Counted from the stretch's first letter, positions 21,906-35,400 are shown. The stretch is DNA of 64,000 nt from Biancaea sappan (GCA_037074585.1 CM073493.1:46710001-46774000); one strand, 5' to 3'. A program made the numbers and translations. The notes: generated by a model from the letters alone, not told the origin.

Positions 21906-22496
21906 CCTTTGAGATATGCGTTACAGGGGAGGACAATGGAGGACCTGGTTTGATGAACAGTGCAAACAGAACCTCGAAAAGGAAGCCGGCGATGACTGAG
22001 GATAGCGAGCGAGAAAGAAAGACGACGATGACGGTGAATGCTATCAATGCCGGTGAACGACCGAGGATGATGACCGAGGATGCCGCTGGTGCTTTGTTGC
22101 TGGCTGGATGGCGGAAACTGTGGATGCTGGTGCTTGGAGATGAAGAAAAGGGGTCTGACGCGGAGAGGGGGAGTGGGTATTAGTCAGACACGTGGCCTTC
22201 TCTGATTGGGGGAGAGTTTTTAAAAAAAAAAATAAAAGTCAAACCGGAGCCATCGGGTCGGGTAAATGCGAACGGATCCGGATGTGGGCGGGCGGGCAAA
22301 TACTGGACACGTGTCGGGCAGTTGGGCGTTTGAAAAAAAAAAAAGAAATTGCAAAACGATGCGTTTTATTAAATGACTAACGGCCCAACTTTCGCACCAA
22401 GACTCAACTTAGTCCGTTGGCTGCTCTTCATCCGACGGCCCTCGCTGCGAAGGGCAGGCTGCTCTTCTTTAGTAGAAGAGCAGCCACACCAGATCC
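21906..22496 (-). repeat. MULE right terminal inverted repeat
   Basis: Inverted counterpart of 16579-17165. It has an insertion of about 38 bp near 22080-22135 relative to the left copy and lacks the palindromic block present there. The frames 21950-22183 and 22192-22380 lie wholly within it and are not supported as genes. Confidence 0.9.
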
Positions 22497-22506
22497 GTCT
22501 TGCCAC

Positions 22507-23290
22507 ACAGAGTCACACAGCACACAACAGATGAACAAACATAGAGCAGAGCACAGTCGATGAGTTGAAGAAGGAAGAAGGTCCTCTTAAAGCAAAACAG
22601 AGGCACACCGCAACAGATATCTGGCAAGGCAGCGCCAGCAGCAACGCCACTGACTTGTGAGCTAAAGACATTCAAGAGAAAAAGAGATTGACAATGCCGA
22701 TGATTGAAGAGATGAACCGTGAAGGCGTGAACAAAAGCGGGAATAGAGGTCAGAGATTCAGTTTAGAATCAACAGTGGCGACGAGCGACCAAGCTTCAAC
22801 CTTCTGCCGGCAAGTCGCTCGACTCTCTTGGTCTCTCTCTTCTCAAATCTATGGAAATTTGAATTTAAATATGAATATATTTAAATTTTTAAATGAAATT
22901 CTTGTCCCATCTCTGATTTTGAAACTCATAGGTTTTCATTTGTATGCAAGCAAAGGTATATTTTCCCCAAAAAAAAACTCACGATTGATGAAAAACCCAG
23001 AAAAAATACACATAAAAACATATTTCAATACTTATTGACATAAGGTGAATTCATTTCATTATTTTTTCCTTTTCTATTTCTTTTTATTTCATTATTTATA
23101 AAACTTCCAAATAGATGTCCTTATAGGGGTTGACTTATTCCTTGACTATAATATTTAATTTTCTATTTTGGCTTAAGTAAACTCTATAACGGCTTTCTAA
23201 GGCACCAATCTTGTAAATATATTTGAATTTTCTTGCAATAATTAAATATATGCAAGATACTTTATATATATTCAACATTGTCAAGATCAG
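22507..23290 (+). repeat. Dispersed repeat R, copy 1 (host of the MULE)
   Basis: Matches 31711-31916 plus 36095-36550 (copy 2) and 59784-60140 (copy 3). Shared phrases are GAGTTGAAGAAGGAAGAAGG, GGCAAGGCAGCGCCAGC, GTCAGAGATTCAGTT and TTGGTCTCTCTCTTCTCAAA. No protein was recognised; it could be the non-coding part of an unidentified element. Confidence 0.75.
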
Positions 23291-24061
23291 GATCTTATGT
23301 AAGATCGAAACAGGCACAACAAAGATTGAATCGTAGGATCAAATTGAGAATCGTAAGATCCTATCAAAATGCTGTTCAAAAATATATAAAAAATATATAA
23401 TAACATAAATTTTGTATATAGTACAAAAATATCAAACTCTATTTGTATTTCAATAAAACAAGAATTTTAGTCTCACAATCACATAATCAATTAGCATAAA
23501 CACAAGTAAATTTTGCACTCCATACCAACAGAATGAGCAGTAAATTCATACAAAGTCACAATGGCAGAAATTTTATCAAAATTATGCACTTTCATTGAGG
23601 CATTTCACTGAACATCTTGGATGTATATCACAGTTATTCCCCTTATGCATGCCCATAGTGATCAGAAACATGGCCAATCAAGGGAATATGCATAACAACA
23701 CGAAAAATGCAGTAATTCATCATAAAAATGCATAAACTTGACATAATTTCCTCTTAGACATTTCATCAAACACTTGGCATGCATTTCTAAAATAAACCCA
23801 TCCCTAACCGAAATTCAAAATGAAATGCTCCCAATCAACTATCGAATCCTACAATCAACCAGTCAAAAGGATAGAAAAATCAAGCATATCTTGAATGCAC
23901 TTAGAAATTAGTCTCAGAAGTATATTTGATTTACTCAAAAATCAAGTACTGCATTTGATTTACTCGGTCTTGGAAGGAACCACCACGTGAAACCAAGCCA
24001 AGGAATCGAGGAAGTCCATGGTCGTTAGAGAAGGACGACCGATCATGACGTCACAGAGAGA
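23291..24061. other. Repeat-derived spacer, no gene
   Basis: AT-rich, with GGATC/GATCC-rich phrases at 23320-23365 like those near 1600 and 31600. The last 90 bp (from about 23975) are related to 31298-31392 on the other side of the gypsy element, a short duplication predating the insertion. Confidence 0.45.
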
Positions 24062-24066
24062 TTGGA

Positions 24067-25426
24067 TGTCACGTGCTCTCACGTGCCTCAAAAAAATAAA
24101 ACATCAACAGTTTATTTCTCACTTGTTTTTATTTTTGCAGAATAAAATAAATTTCAGCAACAGAAGCAGTGAATAAAGCATACTCATCATCGTCGGCGGC
24201 CCTTGAACTAGCTCAGCTCAGATCACCCATCTCACTCATTTGGCACAGATAGCACAATATCATGAACGGCCCAGCCCACAGATAAGTAACAGAAAACATA
24301 AACCCAGCCCAAATTGATCAGAGACCGTGGCTCCTCAGTTCAAGCCTCACTGGAGCATCAGAAGGCATAAATCACAGATAGTAAATAAATACCATTCTCA
24401 CTGCCACGTCAGCATCTCGGCCAACGTGACTCAAGTCACCAGATCACCACGTCATCAGCAGCAACCACATCATCAGCCTTAGGGCTGACGTCATCAGAAC
24501 AGTCCAGAGTCCACTTAATATTACAAATTAATTATTACAACGTCTAGGCTACAATACAGAATAAATTTACATTTCCAGAAAATTAGTTCCTTGTCTGTCG
24601 GAGACCGTTTCAGCAATATTTCCATGATTTCATATGTGAAAAATTCTCTTCATCATATCTGTCACATAATGGAGAAGAATCAGACTAGAAAAATAATATA
24701 AATAGATGAGGTGTATTCAGAAGAAAATATGAAAAAAATATAGAACTATTCAGTACTTATCTCTTCTATTCTTTTCCTCTGAAATCTCAATTCTTTCTTC
24801 CTCATCCTTTCTGAACTCTTCCTTCAACCTCAATCATCACCTCTTAGTCATCGGAGATTTTCTCCATTTCTTGTTTCTAACCATCAACGCAAGTATATAG
24901 CTATAGTGAGTTCACGAACCAGACACAAGAAGGTACCAACCTATAATATTGATCTTTTAATCGGTGGATCTGATGATTTAGCAACAAAGAGTGGTCGGAA
25001 TAGTACATTTGAACCCTAAAGGTTCTCTTGGCTGAGAGCTATTTCAAAAATGGAAAAGGAGCAATTGTCGTGAAAGGAAGAAGACTCCAAGAGGCGTTCT
25101 TAAAATGTATGAATGGTATTACTCAATTGCCCTCACTCAAATTCATCATAGCCATTAGATCAAGGACAAGGAAGGAAATGAAATTGTCATTTTACTTAAT
25201 TACCCACTCCACATTTAATTTCAGCCTTAGATCCTTTCAATGGCTTAGATTCATTCGAAAAAGGTGAAAGTCAGTAGCATCATTACTATTTTACCCTCAC
25301 TTTACTCCTTTGGTTATTTAAATATCCTCTAGCAAATTCCAGATTTACATATTTGCCATTAATGGCATTTCCACATTAAGTTTCAGATATTGCCAGTAGT
25401 GGGCCCAATCTTTACGGGCCATCACA
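24067..25426 (+). repeat. 5' LTR of the 24067-31253 gypsy element
   Basis: 1360 bp, TG...CA ends. The frame 25028-25267 lies within it and recurs disrupted in the 3' LTR, so it is not taken as a gene. Confidence 0.93.
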
Positions 25427-25482
25427 TGTGGTATCGGAGCTGTTCTCGGGACAACACACTGGCAAGGACCAGATCATCACAA

Positions 25483-26853
25483 ATGGCAGAGAGAGCTAAA
25501 ACATCTGACAGGGGTAAAGAGCCGGCAGACCTCGAACAAAGGATGGAGGCAAAAATACAAAAATTGTCAGATGAGTTAAATCAAATGAAGAGCCTACAGT
25601 AACAAGTAGCTGAGACATGCAGTGCGCAAGATAGCAAATTGGATCAAGCGCTTGCCAATTTCCAACAACTAATTGCAAAACAAATCGAGACTAATGTACC
25701 AGGTGGAGTAGGCTCACCCTCAGTAACTGAAAGGGGCATTCTTCGTACACCCCATGCAGATAATCCATCACCGAGCAGACCAATACGCCCACCAATGTAC
25801 ACAGTCCCAACTAGCTATAGCAATCAGGCAGAAATTGAAACAGGCAGGCCTCATCATTTCCAACCTAAACCTAAGGTTAAGCTAACAATGTTCAATGGTT
25901 CAGATGCCAGGTATTGGGTTTGACAATGTAACAGGTATTTTGACTATTACAATACTTTAGAAAGGGACAAAATACCAGTAGCAGCATTGTATTTTGAAAA
26001 GAAAGTTGAGAAGCGGTTTCATAACTATTTAGTGGGTAGACCGCAGATTACGTAGACAGAATTATCAAATGCCATTTTATTCAAATATGATAAGTTAGAT
26101 TATGGGCAAGTTGTTGGTGCATTTAATAAATTGAAGCAGACCACAAGCTTGGAATCTTATATTGACAGTTTTGAAGACTTGAGAGCTAGCATGTTGGAAT
26201 TTAATCCAATGATAATTGACTCACATTTTCTTCACAGTTTTATTAGCGGATTACAGGATGAAATTAAACATGGAGTCTCAATGTTTAAACCACAAACATT
26301 GGATGATGCTTATGAATTGGCAGAGGCTGAAGAAAAGAAATTGGAAGCATTACGGCGGAGAAATTCCTATTCAAGGGGAACTAATAATTTCAAGCCTATG
26401 CAGGTCAGACCATTCCAAAAAAGTAGTTCAAAGAAAAAGCCCAACACTGATCAGAAATTCAGTAAATCCACACAAGAGTTTAAGAAAGGTCAATGTTTCA
26501 AATGTGGAGATAAATGGGTACCTGGCCATCAGTGTAAGGGACGAACTATTCATCAAATAGAAGGAGACATAGCTGATGAAACAGACTCTGAAGAAGATGA
26601 AATTGTTGCTGAACCAGGCCTAGAAGAAGGAGACACTATCGAAGGGGAAGCAATTCTTAATGCCATCAACTGCCAAACCCCACTTAGTACAATCAAGCTT
26701 AATGCTAGAATTAAAAATCAAAAGATAAAGGTACTGATTGATTCTGGAAGTACTAATGGCTTCATTGACCCTCGAGTTTTACAGAAATTACATATAAGAG
26801 CAACTAGAAGCTATCCATTGATTGTCACAGTAGCAAACGGTGGACTGGCTTAA
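25483..26853 (+). pseudogene. Gypsy gag and N-terminal protease, broken
   Basis: Starts MAERAKTSDRGKEPADLEQR. A coiled-coil leader is followed by a retrotransposon gag domain, a zinc knuckle (CFKCGDKWVPGHQCK) and the aspartic protease active site (VLIDSGSTNGFID). Stops at 25600 (TAA), 25921 (TGA) and 26053 (TAG) break it. Just after the active site the sequence jumps from TVANGG to DWLKELSPVTFDF: by family comparison some 50 protease codons are deleted and the frame shifts. Gag would form the capsid and the protease would process the polyprotein. Confidence 0.88.
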
Positions 26854-28430
26854 AGAGTTAAGTCCTGTTACTTTTGATTTTAAAACACTGACTCTAACGT
26901 TTAATTACAGAGGCAAGGAGGTGCACCTGCAAGGTTTTTCTAATCAAGCTTCTTTAAGGGTTATTGGAGTAGAGGTCCTTGACGATATATCTATAAAGGA
27001 TCCTTGGCTAGCACAACTAAACAGCATAACTACGCAGACTACAAAGGAGGAAATTCCTGAGCCCATACATGATTTGCTACAACACCACCATGAACTGTTT
27101 AAGGAAATGACAGAGTTACCTCCTAAAAGATCTCATGATCACAAAATCATTTTGAAGCCAGATTCTCAACCGGTAAATTCAAGACCTTACTGGTATCCCT
27201 ACCATCACAAGACAGAATTGGAGAAGCAAATTAAGGAAATGCTTGATATGGGGATAATTCGTTCCAGTCAGAGTTCTTATGCTCCACCTGTTCTACTTGT
27301 AGGAAAGAAGGATGGAACCCTCAGAATGTGCATAGACTACAGGAGACTAAATGCTATGACTGTGAAAGATAAGTTCCCTATCCCTATAATTAATGATCTT
27401 CTTGGTGAACTAAATGGAGCTACTATTTTTTCTAAACTAGATCTACGATCTGGATATCACCAGATCAGAATGCATGAAAATGACATCGATAAGACTGCTT
27501 TTAGAACTCATCATGGTCACTATGAATTTTTAGTTATGCCTTTTGGGCTTACCAATGCACCTGCAACTTTTCAAAGCCTAATGAATACTGTACTGGCTGA
27601 ATTTTTGAGAAAATTTGTATTAGTATTTTTTGACGACATACTTATCTACAGTAAAGGGTTAGATGAGCATATTCACCATCTGGAGACTATTTTTCAAAAA
27701 TTCAGGCAAAACCAGTTGCTTGTTAAAAAAAGTAAGTGCTCTTTTGGACAGCCTAAGGTGGAGTATCTGGGTCATGTAATTTCTGGAGAAGGTGTGACTA
27801 CTGATCATCAAAAGATTGAAGCTATGGTAAGTTGGCCTATTCCTAAAACCCTTAAATCTTTAAGAGGATTTTTGGGCTTGACAGGTTATTACAGAAAGTT
27901 TATTCGTGATTATGGGAAGATAAGCAAATCTCTCACTAACCTCCTAAGGATGGGGGCATTTAAGTGGGATGCCAAGGCCACAGAAGCTTTTGAAGCCCTA
28001 AAACAAGCTATGACTCAAGCTCCTATTTTAGCATTGCCTAATTTCTCTATACCTTTCATTTTGGAAACTGACGCTTGTGACACAGGCATTGGTGCTTTTT
28101 TAATGCAGAAAGGTAGACCACTAGCCTTCTTAAGCAAGGCATTAGGTATTAAAAACCAAGGCCTATCAACTTATTAAAAAGAATATTTGGCACTGTTATT
28201 GGCAGTTAAAAATTAGAGGCATTACTTGGAGACAGACACACTTATTACCAAAACTGATCATGAATCCCTTAAATATTTACTTGATCAGAGGATTACTAAT
28301 CAAATCCAGAAGAAGGGATTGAGTAAAATGATGGGTCTATCTTATTAAATCCACTACAAGAAAGGGCGTGAAAACAAGGTTGCATATGCCTTATCTAGGC
28401 GTTGGGAAGATGTAAACTTAAATAGTATCA
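26840..28430 (+). pseudogene. Gypsy reverse transcriptase and RNase H, broken
   Basis: A long open stretch to 28177 contains all the RT landmarks: MCIDYRRLNAMT, FSKLDLRSGYHQIRM, VMPFGLTNAPATFQ and the active site VFFDDILIYSK. RNase H starts at FILETDACDTGIGAFLMQ and is cut by TAA at 28175, TAG near 28213 and a further TAA near 28346, with a recognisable tail (KVAYALSRRW). The RT core itself appears uninterrupted. Confidence 0.9.
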
Positions 28431-28449
28431 CAACCATAACACCAGCATG

Positions 28450-29866
28450 GATTGAGGAGGCTAAGGAATCCTACCAGAATGATCCAGAGGTGCAACAACT
28501 TATTCAAAAACTGCAAGACCAGAACCCACCATCCAAATTCACTATGATTGGAGGATTGATACATTATAAAGGGAGGCTTCTAATTGGTAAAGGATCTGAT
28601 TTACGCAATAAACTGGTGGAAGCAATTCATTCTGATCCTAATGGAGGACACTCGGGAATACATGGAACATATCAAAGAGCTAAAAGACTCTTCTATTGGA
28701 AGGGTCTCAAGAAGGCTGTTCGATCTTTTGTCACAACCTGTGACATTTGTCAAAGGAATAAAATTGAACGTCTACATCCTGCTGGACTCTTACAACCATT
28801 ACCGGTACCAGAATCTGCTTGGAAAGACTTGAGTATGGATTTCATAGAAGGGTTGCCTAAATCAGAAGGGAAGGAAATAATTTTTGTGGTAGTAGACAGG
28901 TTTACTAAATATTCACACTTTATTGCTCTCTCACACCCATTAACAGCACCCCAAGTTACTAGTTGCTTTTTAGCTAATATTTATAAATTACATGGTCTGC
29001 CTAGTTCAATTGTTAGTGACAGAGACAAGATATTCACCAGTAATTTTTGGCAGTAACTATTTAAGGCTTTAGGAGTTACTCTTAAACTCAGTACAGCATA
29101 TCATCCCCAGACAGACGGACAGACTGAAAGGGTGAACCAGTGCCTAGAGTGCTACCTAAGATGTATGATCGGATCTCAACCAAAGAAATGGGTGACATGG
29201 CTTCCTTTGGCTGAATGGTGGTATAACACAAACTATCACACCACATTAGGTATGACTCCTTATCAGGCCCTATATGGGACTACTCCTACTTACTATGGTT
29301 TTGACAGTGCAATTAGCCCTAATGAAACAGTGGCTGAATTACTTAAGGATCATGGATCAGCTGTTAATTTTCTATGAGACAGACTCTTTAAGGCACAGGA
29401 ACGAATGAAGACCTATGCAGACAAAGGCAGAACAGAAAGGGAATTTAATGTGGGAGATTATGTTTATCTTAAATTGCAACCTTACAGACAGAATTCAGTT
29501 GTTATACGGCCAATTCAAAAATTGTCGTCAAAGTATTTTGGGCCTTATATGATTTTACAAAAGATTGGCAAGGTTGCTTACAAGTTGGAATTACCTAACG
29601 GCTCTAGTATTCTTCCTGTTTTTCATGTTTCACAACTCAAACGTAGGATTGGTTTTAAGGTACAAGCTTCTTCAACCTTGCCTATCATTAATCCTAATGA
29701 TAATACAAACATGCAACCAGAGGCTATACTAGACAAAAAGGCAACAAAAAGGGGCAATCAAGCATCAACTCAAGTCCTTATTAAATGGACTAGCCTCGAA
29801 CCCTCGAATGCTACCTGGGAAGATCTGGAGACCCTCCGACAACACTATCCTTCATTCAGCCCTTGA
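28450..29866 (+). pseudogene. Gypsy integrase with C-terminal chromodomain, broken
   Basis: Zinc-binding H2C2 region (GGHSGIHGTYQRAKRLFYW, CDICQRNK). Catalytic core with Asp in SMDFIEGLP, Asp in VSDRDKIF and the segment HPQTDGQTERVNQCLE. C-terminal GDYVYLKLQPYRQ and a chromodomain (VLIKWTSLEPSNATWEDLE). Stops at 29054 (TAA) and 29375 (TGA) break it. The chromodomain in relatives directs insertion to particular chromatin. Confidence 0.9.
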
Positions 29867-29893
29867 GACAAGGACTTTCTAAGGGGGAGGGAG

Positions 29894-31253
29894 TGTCACG
29901 TGCTCTCACGTGCCTCAAAAAAATAAAACATCAACAGTTTATTTCTCACTTGTTTTTATTTTTGCAGAATAAAATAAATTTCAGCAACAGAAGCAGTGAA
30001 TAAAGCATACTCATCATCGTCGGCGGCCCTTGAACCAGCTCAGCTCAGATCACCCATCTCACTCATTTGGCACAGATAGCACAATATCATGAACAGTCCA
30101 GCCCACAGATAAGTAACAAAAAACATAAACCCAGCCCAAATTGATCAGAGACCGTTTCTCCTCAGTTCAAGCCTCACTGGAGCATCAGAAGGCATAAATC
30201 ACAGATAGTAAATAAATACCATTCTCACTGCCACGTCAGCATCTCGGCCAACGTGACTCAAGTCACCATATCACCACGTCATCAGCAGCAGCCACATCAT
30301 CAGCCTTAGGGCTGACGTCATCAGAACAGTCCAGAGTCCACTTAATATTACAAATTAATTATTACAACGTCTAGGCTACAATACAGAATAAATTTACATT
30401 TCCAGAAAATTAGTTCCTTGTCTGTCAGAGACCGTTTCAGCAATATTTCCATGATTTCAGATGTGAAAAATTCTCTCCATCATATCTGTCACATAATGGA
30501 GAAGAATCAGACTAGAAAAATAATATAAATAGATGAGGTGTATTCAGAAGAAAATATGAAAAAAATATAGAACTATTCAGTACTTATCTCTTCTATTCTT
30601 CTCCTCTGAAATCTCAGTTCTTTCTTCCTCATCCTTTCTGAACTCTTCCTTCAACCTCAATCATCACCTCTTAGTCATCGGAGATTTTCTCCATTTCTTG
30701 TTTCTAACCATCAACGCAAGTATATAGCTACTGTGAGTTCACGAACCAGACACAAGAAGGTACCAACCTACAATATTGATCTTTTAATCGGTGGATCTGA
30801 TGATTTAGCAACAAAGAGTGGTCAGAACCGTACATTTGAACCCTAAAGGTTCTCTTGGCTAAGAGCTATTTCAAAAATGGAAAAGGAGCAATTGTCGTGA
30901 AAGGAAGAAGACTCTAGGAGGCGTTCTTAAAATGTATGAATGGTATTACTCAATTGCCCTCACTCAAATTCATCATAGCCATTAGATCAAGGACAAGGAA
31001 GGAAATGAAATTGTCATTTTACTTAATTACCCACTCCACATTTAATTTCAGCCTTAGATCCTTTCAATGGCTTAGATTCATTCGAAAAAGGTGAAAGTCA
31101 GTAGCATCATTACTATTTTACCCTCACTTTACTCCTTTGGTTATTTAAATATCCTCAAGCAAATTCCAGATTTACATATTTGCCATTAGTGGCTTTTTCG
31201 CATTAAGTTTCAGATATTGGCAGTAGTGGGCCCAATCTTTACGGGCCATCACA
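29894..31253 (+). repeat. 3' LTR of the gypsy element
   Basis: Same length as the 5' LTR (1360 bp), preceded directly by the polypurine tract. Differences are mainly single substitutions, many of them C/T or G/A. Confidence 0.93.
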
Positions 31254-31258
31254 TTGGA

Positions 31259-31916
31259 GAATAGAGAAATTGGGACTGTCGGACACTCAGAAGAACCACC
31301 ATGCGAAACCAACCCAAGGAAGTCCATAATTGTCGGAGATGGAAGATGACTGAAGCCACAGCCACGATAATCAATCATGACATCATAGAGAGATTAGGGA
31401 AGAGAGAAATCTGGACTTCGTACACTCAGAATGAGAATTATTTTAGGGGGAGTAGCGGTTCAAATCTTCCACCCTAAACGATGTCGTCTCAGCTAATTAA
31501 GGAAAAAAAACTCAAAATGGTGTGGTTTTGGTTGGAGAAATTTTTTCAAAAAAATGATGGGATCTTGCAGGATCGCAAGATCCTACATTCCTACTTGCAG
31601 GATCAAAATCTTACACGATCCCACTACAAAAATGATCTCCAATAAGATCAGGATCGGTTTTGGTCCATAGATCATAGGATCGATTATAAGATCCTACGGT
31701 TCAACAATAGATCACTGGCAAGGCAGCGCCAGCAACAATGCTGCTAACTTGTGAGCTGAAGATAATCAAGAGAAAAAGAGATTGACAATGCTGCTGACTG
31801 AAGAGATGAACCATGAAGATGTGAACGAAAAAAGGAACAGAGGTCAGAGATTCAATTCAGAATCGGTGGCGGCGATGGCGACCAAGCTTTAACTTTCTGT
31901 TGGAAGTCTCTCGACT
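31259..31916. other. Repeat-derived DNA between the two gypsy elements
   Basis: 31298-31392 is related to 23975-24061. GATCC-rich phrases lie at 31555-31715. From 31711 the sequence is dispersed repeat R (copy 2). The frame 31172-31378 crosses the LTR edge and is not supported. Confidence 0.5.
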
Positions 31917-32449
31917 CTCTTTATTAGGGAATAAAATGGTTAATAAGGGTATTTTGGTATGAGTTTGGATTTGTTAGGGTCGTTTATGTCTTTTCATGTA
32001 AATGAGAAACCGTTGACAACATAAGTGTATTTAAACTCATGTGGCAACCTCTGTACGTTTGTGTTTTGAATGTATTTTGTTTCCTCTCTTCTCTTTTACT
32101 TCTCCAATCTTATCTTCTCGAATATGTCTTGATCTCTCTATATTCATCTTCTTTCACTTATTCTCTCTCTCTCTGAATCTCTCTTTTTCTTGCTTGTTTC
32201 TCTTTATTCTGAGGGAAGTTGAAGAAAGAATGGGCGAATTACGTGTTGATGGAAAAAGAGAACTGTGGCAGATTCAAGATACTATGTCCTAACTTTCATG
32301 ATAGATATTGGACTTTCTACACCACAATCCAAACGCTTATAGGGGTAATTACCAAGCACCCACAAGGTTTACAAAAATGCATTTACCTAGGTTTATGAAG
32401 GAGGACGTGACGGGCTAGGTATCAAAATGTGAGAGTTACTTTGATTTAG

Positions 32450-35400
32450 ATAATACTCTGAAGGAAAATAAAGTCACCATGGCGACTTCAAGAAAACCTC
32501 TCTGGATCCTATCACATGGAAGACGTTCACTAAGGGCATTTGTATTCGGTTTAGGGCTACTCTCCGACAACTATTGGAATAACTCATAGAACAATTGGGT
32601 AACTGAGCGAATACCAAGAACAATTTGAAAAGATTTCTTGCAAGAGTAATCTCACTGAGGAACAAAAGCTAAATTGTTACCTCGGAGGTTTGAAGGAGGA
32701 ATTAGCATGGGAGGTAAGGTTGTTTAACCTAAGGTTTGTTCTTGAAGCAACAAGTCTAGTGAAGATCAAGGAGTTTAGCATTAGAAGTAGTTCCAAACAG
32801 AGCATGGCCATTCTTGACCCAAGAAAGCCTACGGCCATTTCAGCAAAAGGGTCTAGAGCCATACAAGATCAAAGAGGCATATTGGGCAAACCAAGGTTTT
32901 GGTTTCAATCCAAAATGACATGGCAGAACTTGAGGAACACCGAAGTAAGAATCTTTGTTTTTTCTGCCACAAAAAAATCTTCCCAGGCCATAATTTTCAA
33001 CAAAGATGGAAGGCCCAAGTTTTCTTTATGGAAAATAAAGATAGTAGCACAAGGAAATGAGGTGGAGCCAAATCAAGAAGAACACAAAAAAACTCAGGAA
33101 CTTTAAGTTACAATATCATTAAACTCTGTGTTTGGCAATGTATTCAATAGGGCCAATACTATAAGGGTCAAAGGGGTGTTGGGTAATAAGACAATACACA
33201 TTCTACTCGACATGGGTTGCTTCCATAATGTCATAAGTGATAAGTTTAGGAAATTACTAAAAGATCATATCACTGATATACCTCCTACAAGCGACGATGG
33301 TTGATGGATGAATGGTACAGGAAACTAGAAGGATAAAAAATTTCACTTGGGCAATGCAACGTAAAACTTTTTTCTATTGAAGTAATATTGTTTCTGTTGT
33401 TAGGTTGTGATTTAATTCTAGGATTGGAGTGGCTCAGAACACTGGAGGAGTTGTGTAGGATTTTCAAATCTAAAAGTGGATTTTATGAGAAATGGAAAGA
33501 AAGAAAGGCTGACAGCTTGTACTGAGGCAAAGAATAGTTTGGCAGTAAACCCAAAAAAGTAATCTCAGTTGAAAGAAATACAAACTTATTGCATACAAGT
33601 AGTTCCATGGTCAGAAAATGTGCAATGTTATGCCTTGAATTCAGAAGAAGAGACTGCAACTAGTGTGAGGCCCAACTATTATTGGAAGAATTCACAAACC
33701 CAATGGGTTGCCTCCACATAAACCCAATTTTGACCACACAATACCACTCTAAGAAAGAGCTAATCCAGTTAGCATTTAGCCGTACAGGTACCTTGCCATG
33801 CAGAAAATGATAATAGAGGGTTTAATTGATGAAATGCTACTCAAGGGGATAATTCTGACTAGTTCTTCTCCCTTTGCATCACTATGGTCTAAGTGAAGAA
33901 AAAAATATGGTGGTTGGAGGCTGTGTGTTGATTACAAAGACCTCAATAAACTCACCATTAAAAATAGATATTCCATTCCCCTCATTACTTATTTGATAAA
34001 CTAAGAGGGGCTAAGATATTCTCTAAGCTGGATTTAAAGGCAGGCTATCATTAGCTAAGGTAAAATATGAAGATAGATTTAAGACTGCTTTCTAAACTCT
34101 TTCAAGGTACTTCGAGTTATTAGTTATGCCCTTCGGTTTGTCTAACGCACCTACAACCTTCCAGAATGCAATGAACAACATCTTCAAGGATCACTTGAGG
34201 AAATTCATCTTGGTGTTTTTTGACGATATTCTAGTGTACAGCAAGAGTGGTGAGGATCATTTGAGGCATTTAAGGCAAGTGTTTGAGATACTGAAGCTTT
34301 CACTAGTATATAGTAAATAAAGGAAATGTGTGCTAGGGGCTAAATGTATTGAATATCTCAGCCACTGTATATCTGAGGCTGGCGTATTCATAGTCCGAAG
34401 AACATAAAAGTAATAGTCAAATGGCTAGTACCCAAGAACACCAAACTGGTGAAGAGCTTCTTGGGGCTAACGAGTTACTACAGATGTTTCGTAAAGGGTT
34501 ATGGTAGCATCGCAAGGCCTCTCACTGAACTACTAAAATATGGAGGACTCAAATGGGACCATGAAATGAAGGAAGCGTTCCAGAGGTTAAAGAAGGCTAT
34601 AAGCACAGCCCCTGTTCTGATCTTCCCTAATCTCAGTAAGCTCTTTACCATGGAAACGAATACCTCACAATACAACATTGGGGTCATGTTAATGCAGGGA
34701 CATCATCTGGTGGCATTCATTAGCAAGACACTGTCACCCTGAAATCAATTATTATCTATTTATGACAAGGGACTACTGGCTTTGGTGCATGCTATAGAAA
34801 GATGACACTCATATCTCTTATTTATGGCATATGATCTGGCACATATATTCATAGACCAAATTTATAAACTTCATGGGGCACCAACAAATGTAGTTAATGA
34901 CCGGGACCCATTATTCGTGAGCACATTTTGGAAAGAGTTTATGGGACATCTAGGTGTGACGCAAAGTCTATCTTCATCCTATCACCAACAGAACGATGGC
35001 CAAAGTGAGGTTTTGAACCGGTGTTTGGAGAATTACCTATGCTTGTTTACATGGCAGTACCCACAAGAGTGGAACAAGTGGTTGCCGCTGGCTGAATGGT
35101 GGTATAACACCACCTATCATTCTACCATTGGTACAGTGTTGTACAAGGTAGTGTATGGATAGCCACCACCGTTGCACCTACTCTATTTGGCTTAGGATTC
35201 ATTGGTTAAGGCCATTATCAGAGTTTTATAGTGAGAGAAGAAATGATGAGGGTATTGAAGGACAATTTACAAAAACCTATTAGTAGAATGAAACAGTAGG
35301 TAGATAAGGGTAGAAGTGAAAGAGATTTCTAGGTGGGTGACTGGGTTTTCTTGAAACTTCAAGCTTACAGGTAGTAGTCCATTGAAAAGAGGACGTCAGA

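Larger units (their letters stand above)
16579..22496 (-). mobile_element. Mutator-like element (MULE) with long TIRs and FAR1-type transposase
   Basis: Both ends read GGATCTGG(C/T)GTGGCTGCTC going inwards. They are flanked by a direct repeat GTCTTGCCAC at 16569-16578 and 22497-22506, matching the 9-10 bp TSD of Mutator elements. Terminal inverted repeats are about 590 bp and GC-rich. The 5918 bp element carries one nearly intact transposase on the minus strand. The right flank is a dispersed repeat also present near 31711 and 59784, so the MULE landed in a repeat copy. Confidence 0.92.
24067..31253 (+). mobile_element. Ty3/gypsy chromovirus LTR retrotransposon, full length, coding part broken
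   Basis: Two 1360 bp LTRs (TGTCACGTGC...CCATCACA) with a 5 bp TSD TTGGA at 24062-24066 and 31254-31258. The primer-binding site TGGTATCGGAGC is at 25429-25440 and the polypurine tract AAGGGGGAGGGAG at 29881-29893. Order is gag, protease, reverse transcriptase, RNase H, integrase and a terminal chromodomain, placing it in the chromovirus branch. By eye the LTRs differ at roughly 28 sites, about 98% identity, so insertion is recent in plant terms. Several stop codons and a frameshifting deletion make it non-autonomous. Confidence 0.93.

Noticed and set aside
25028..25267. A 79-codon frame in the gypsy LTR
   Set aside because: Inside the LTR and not preserved intact in the other LTR; no domain.
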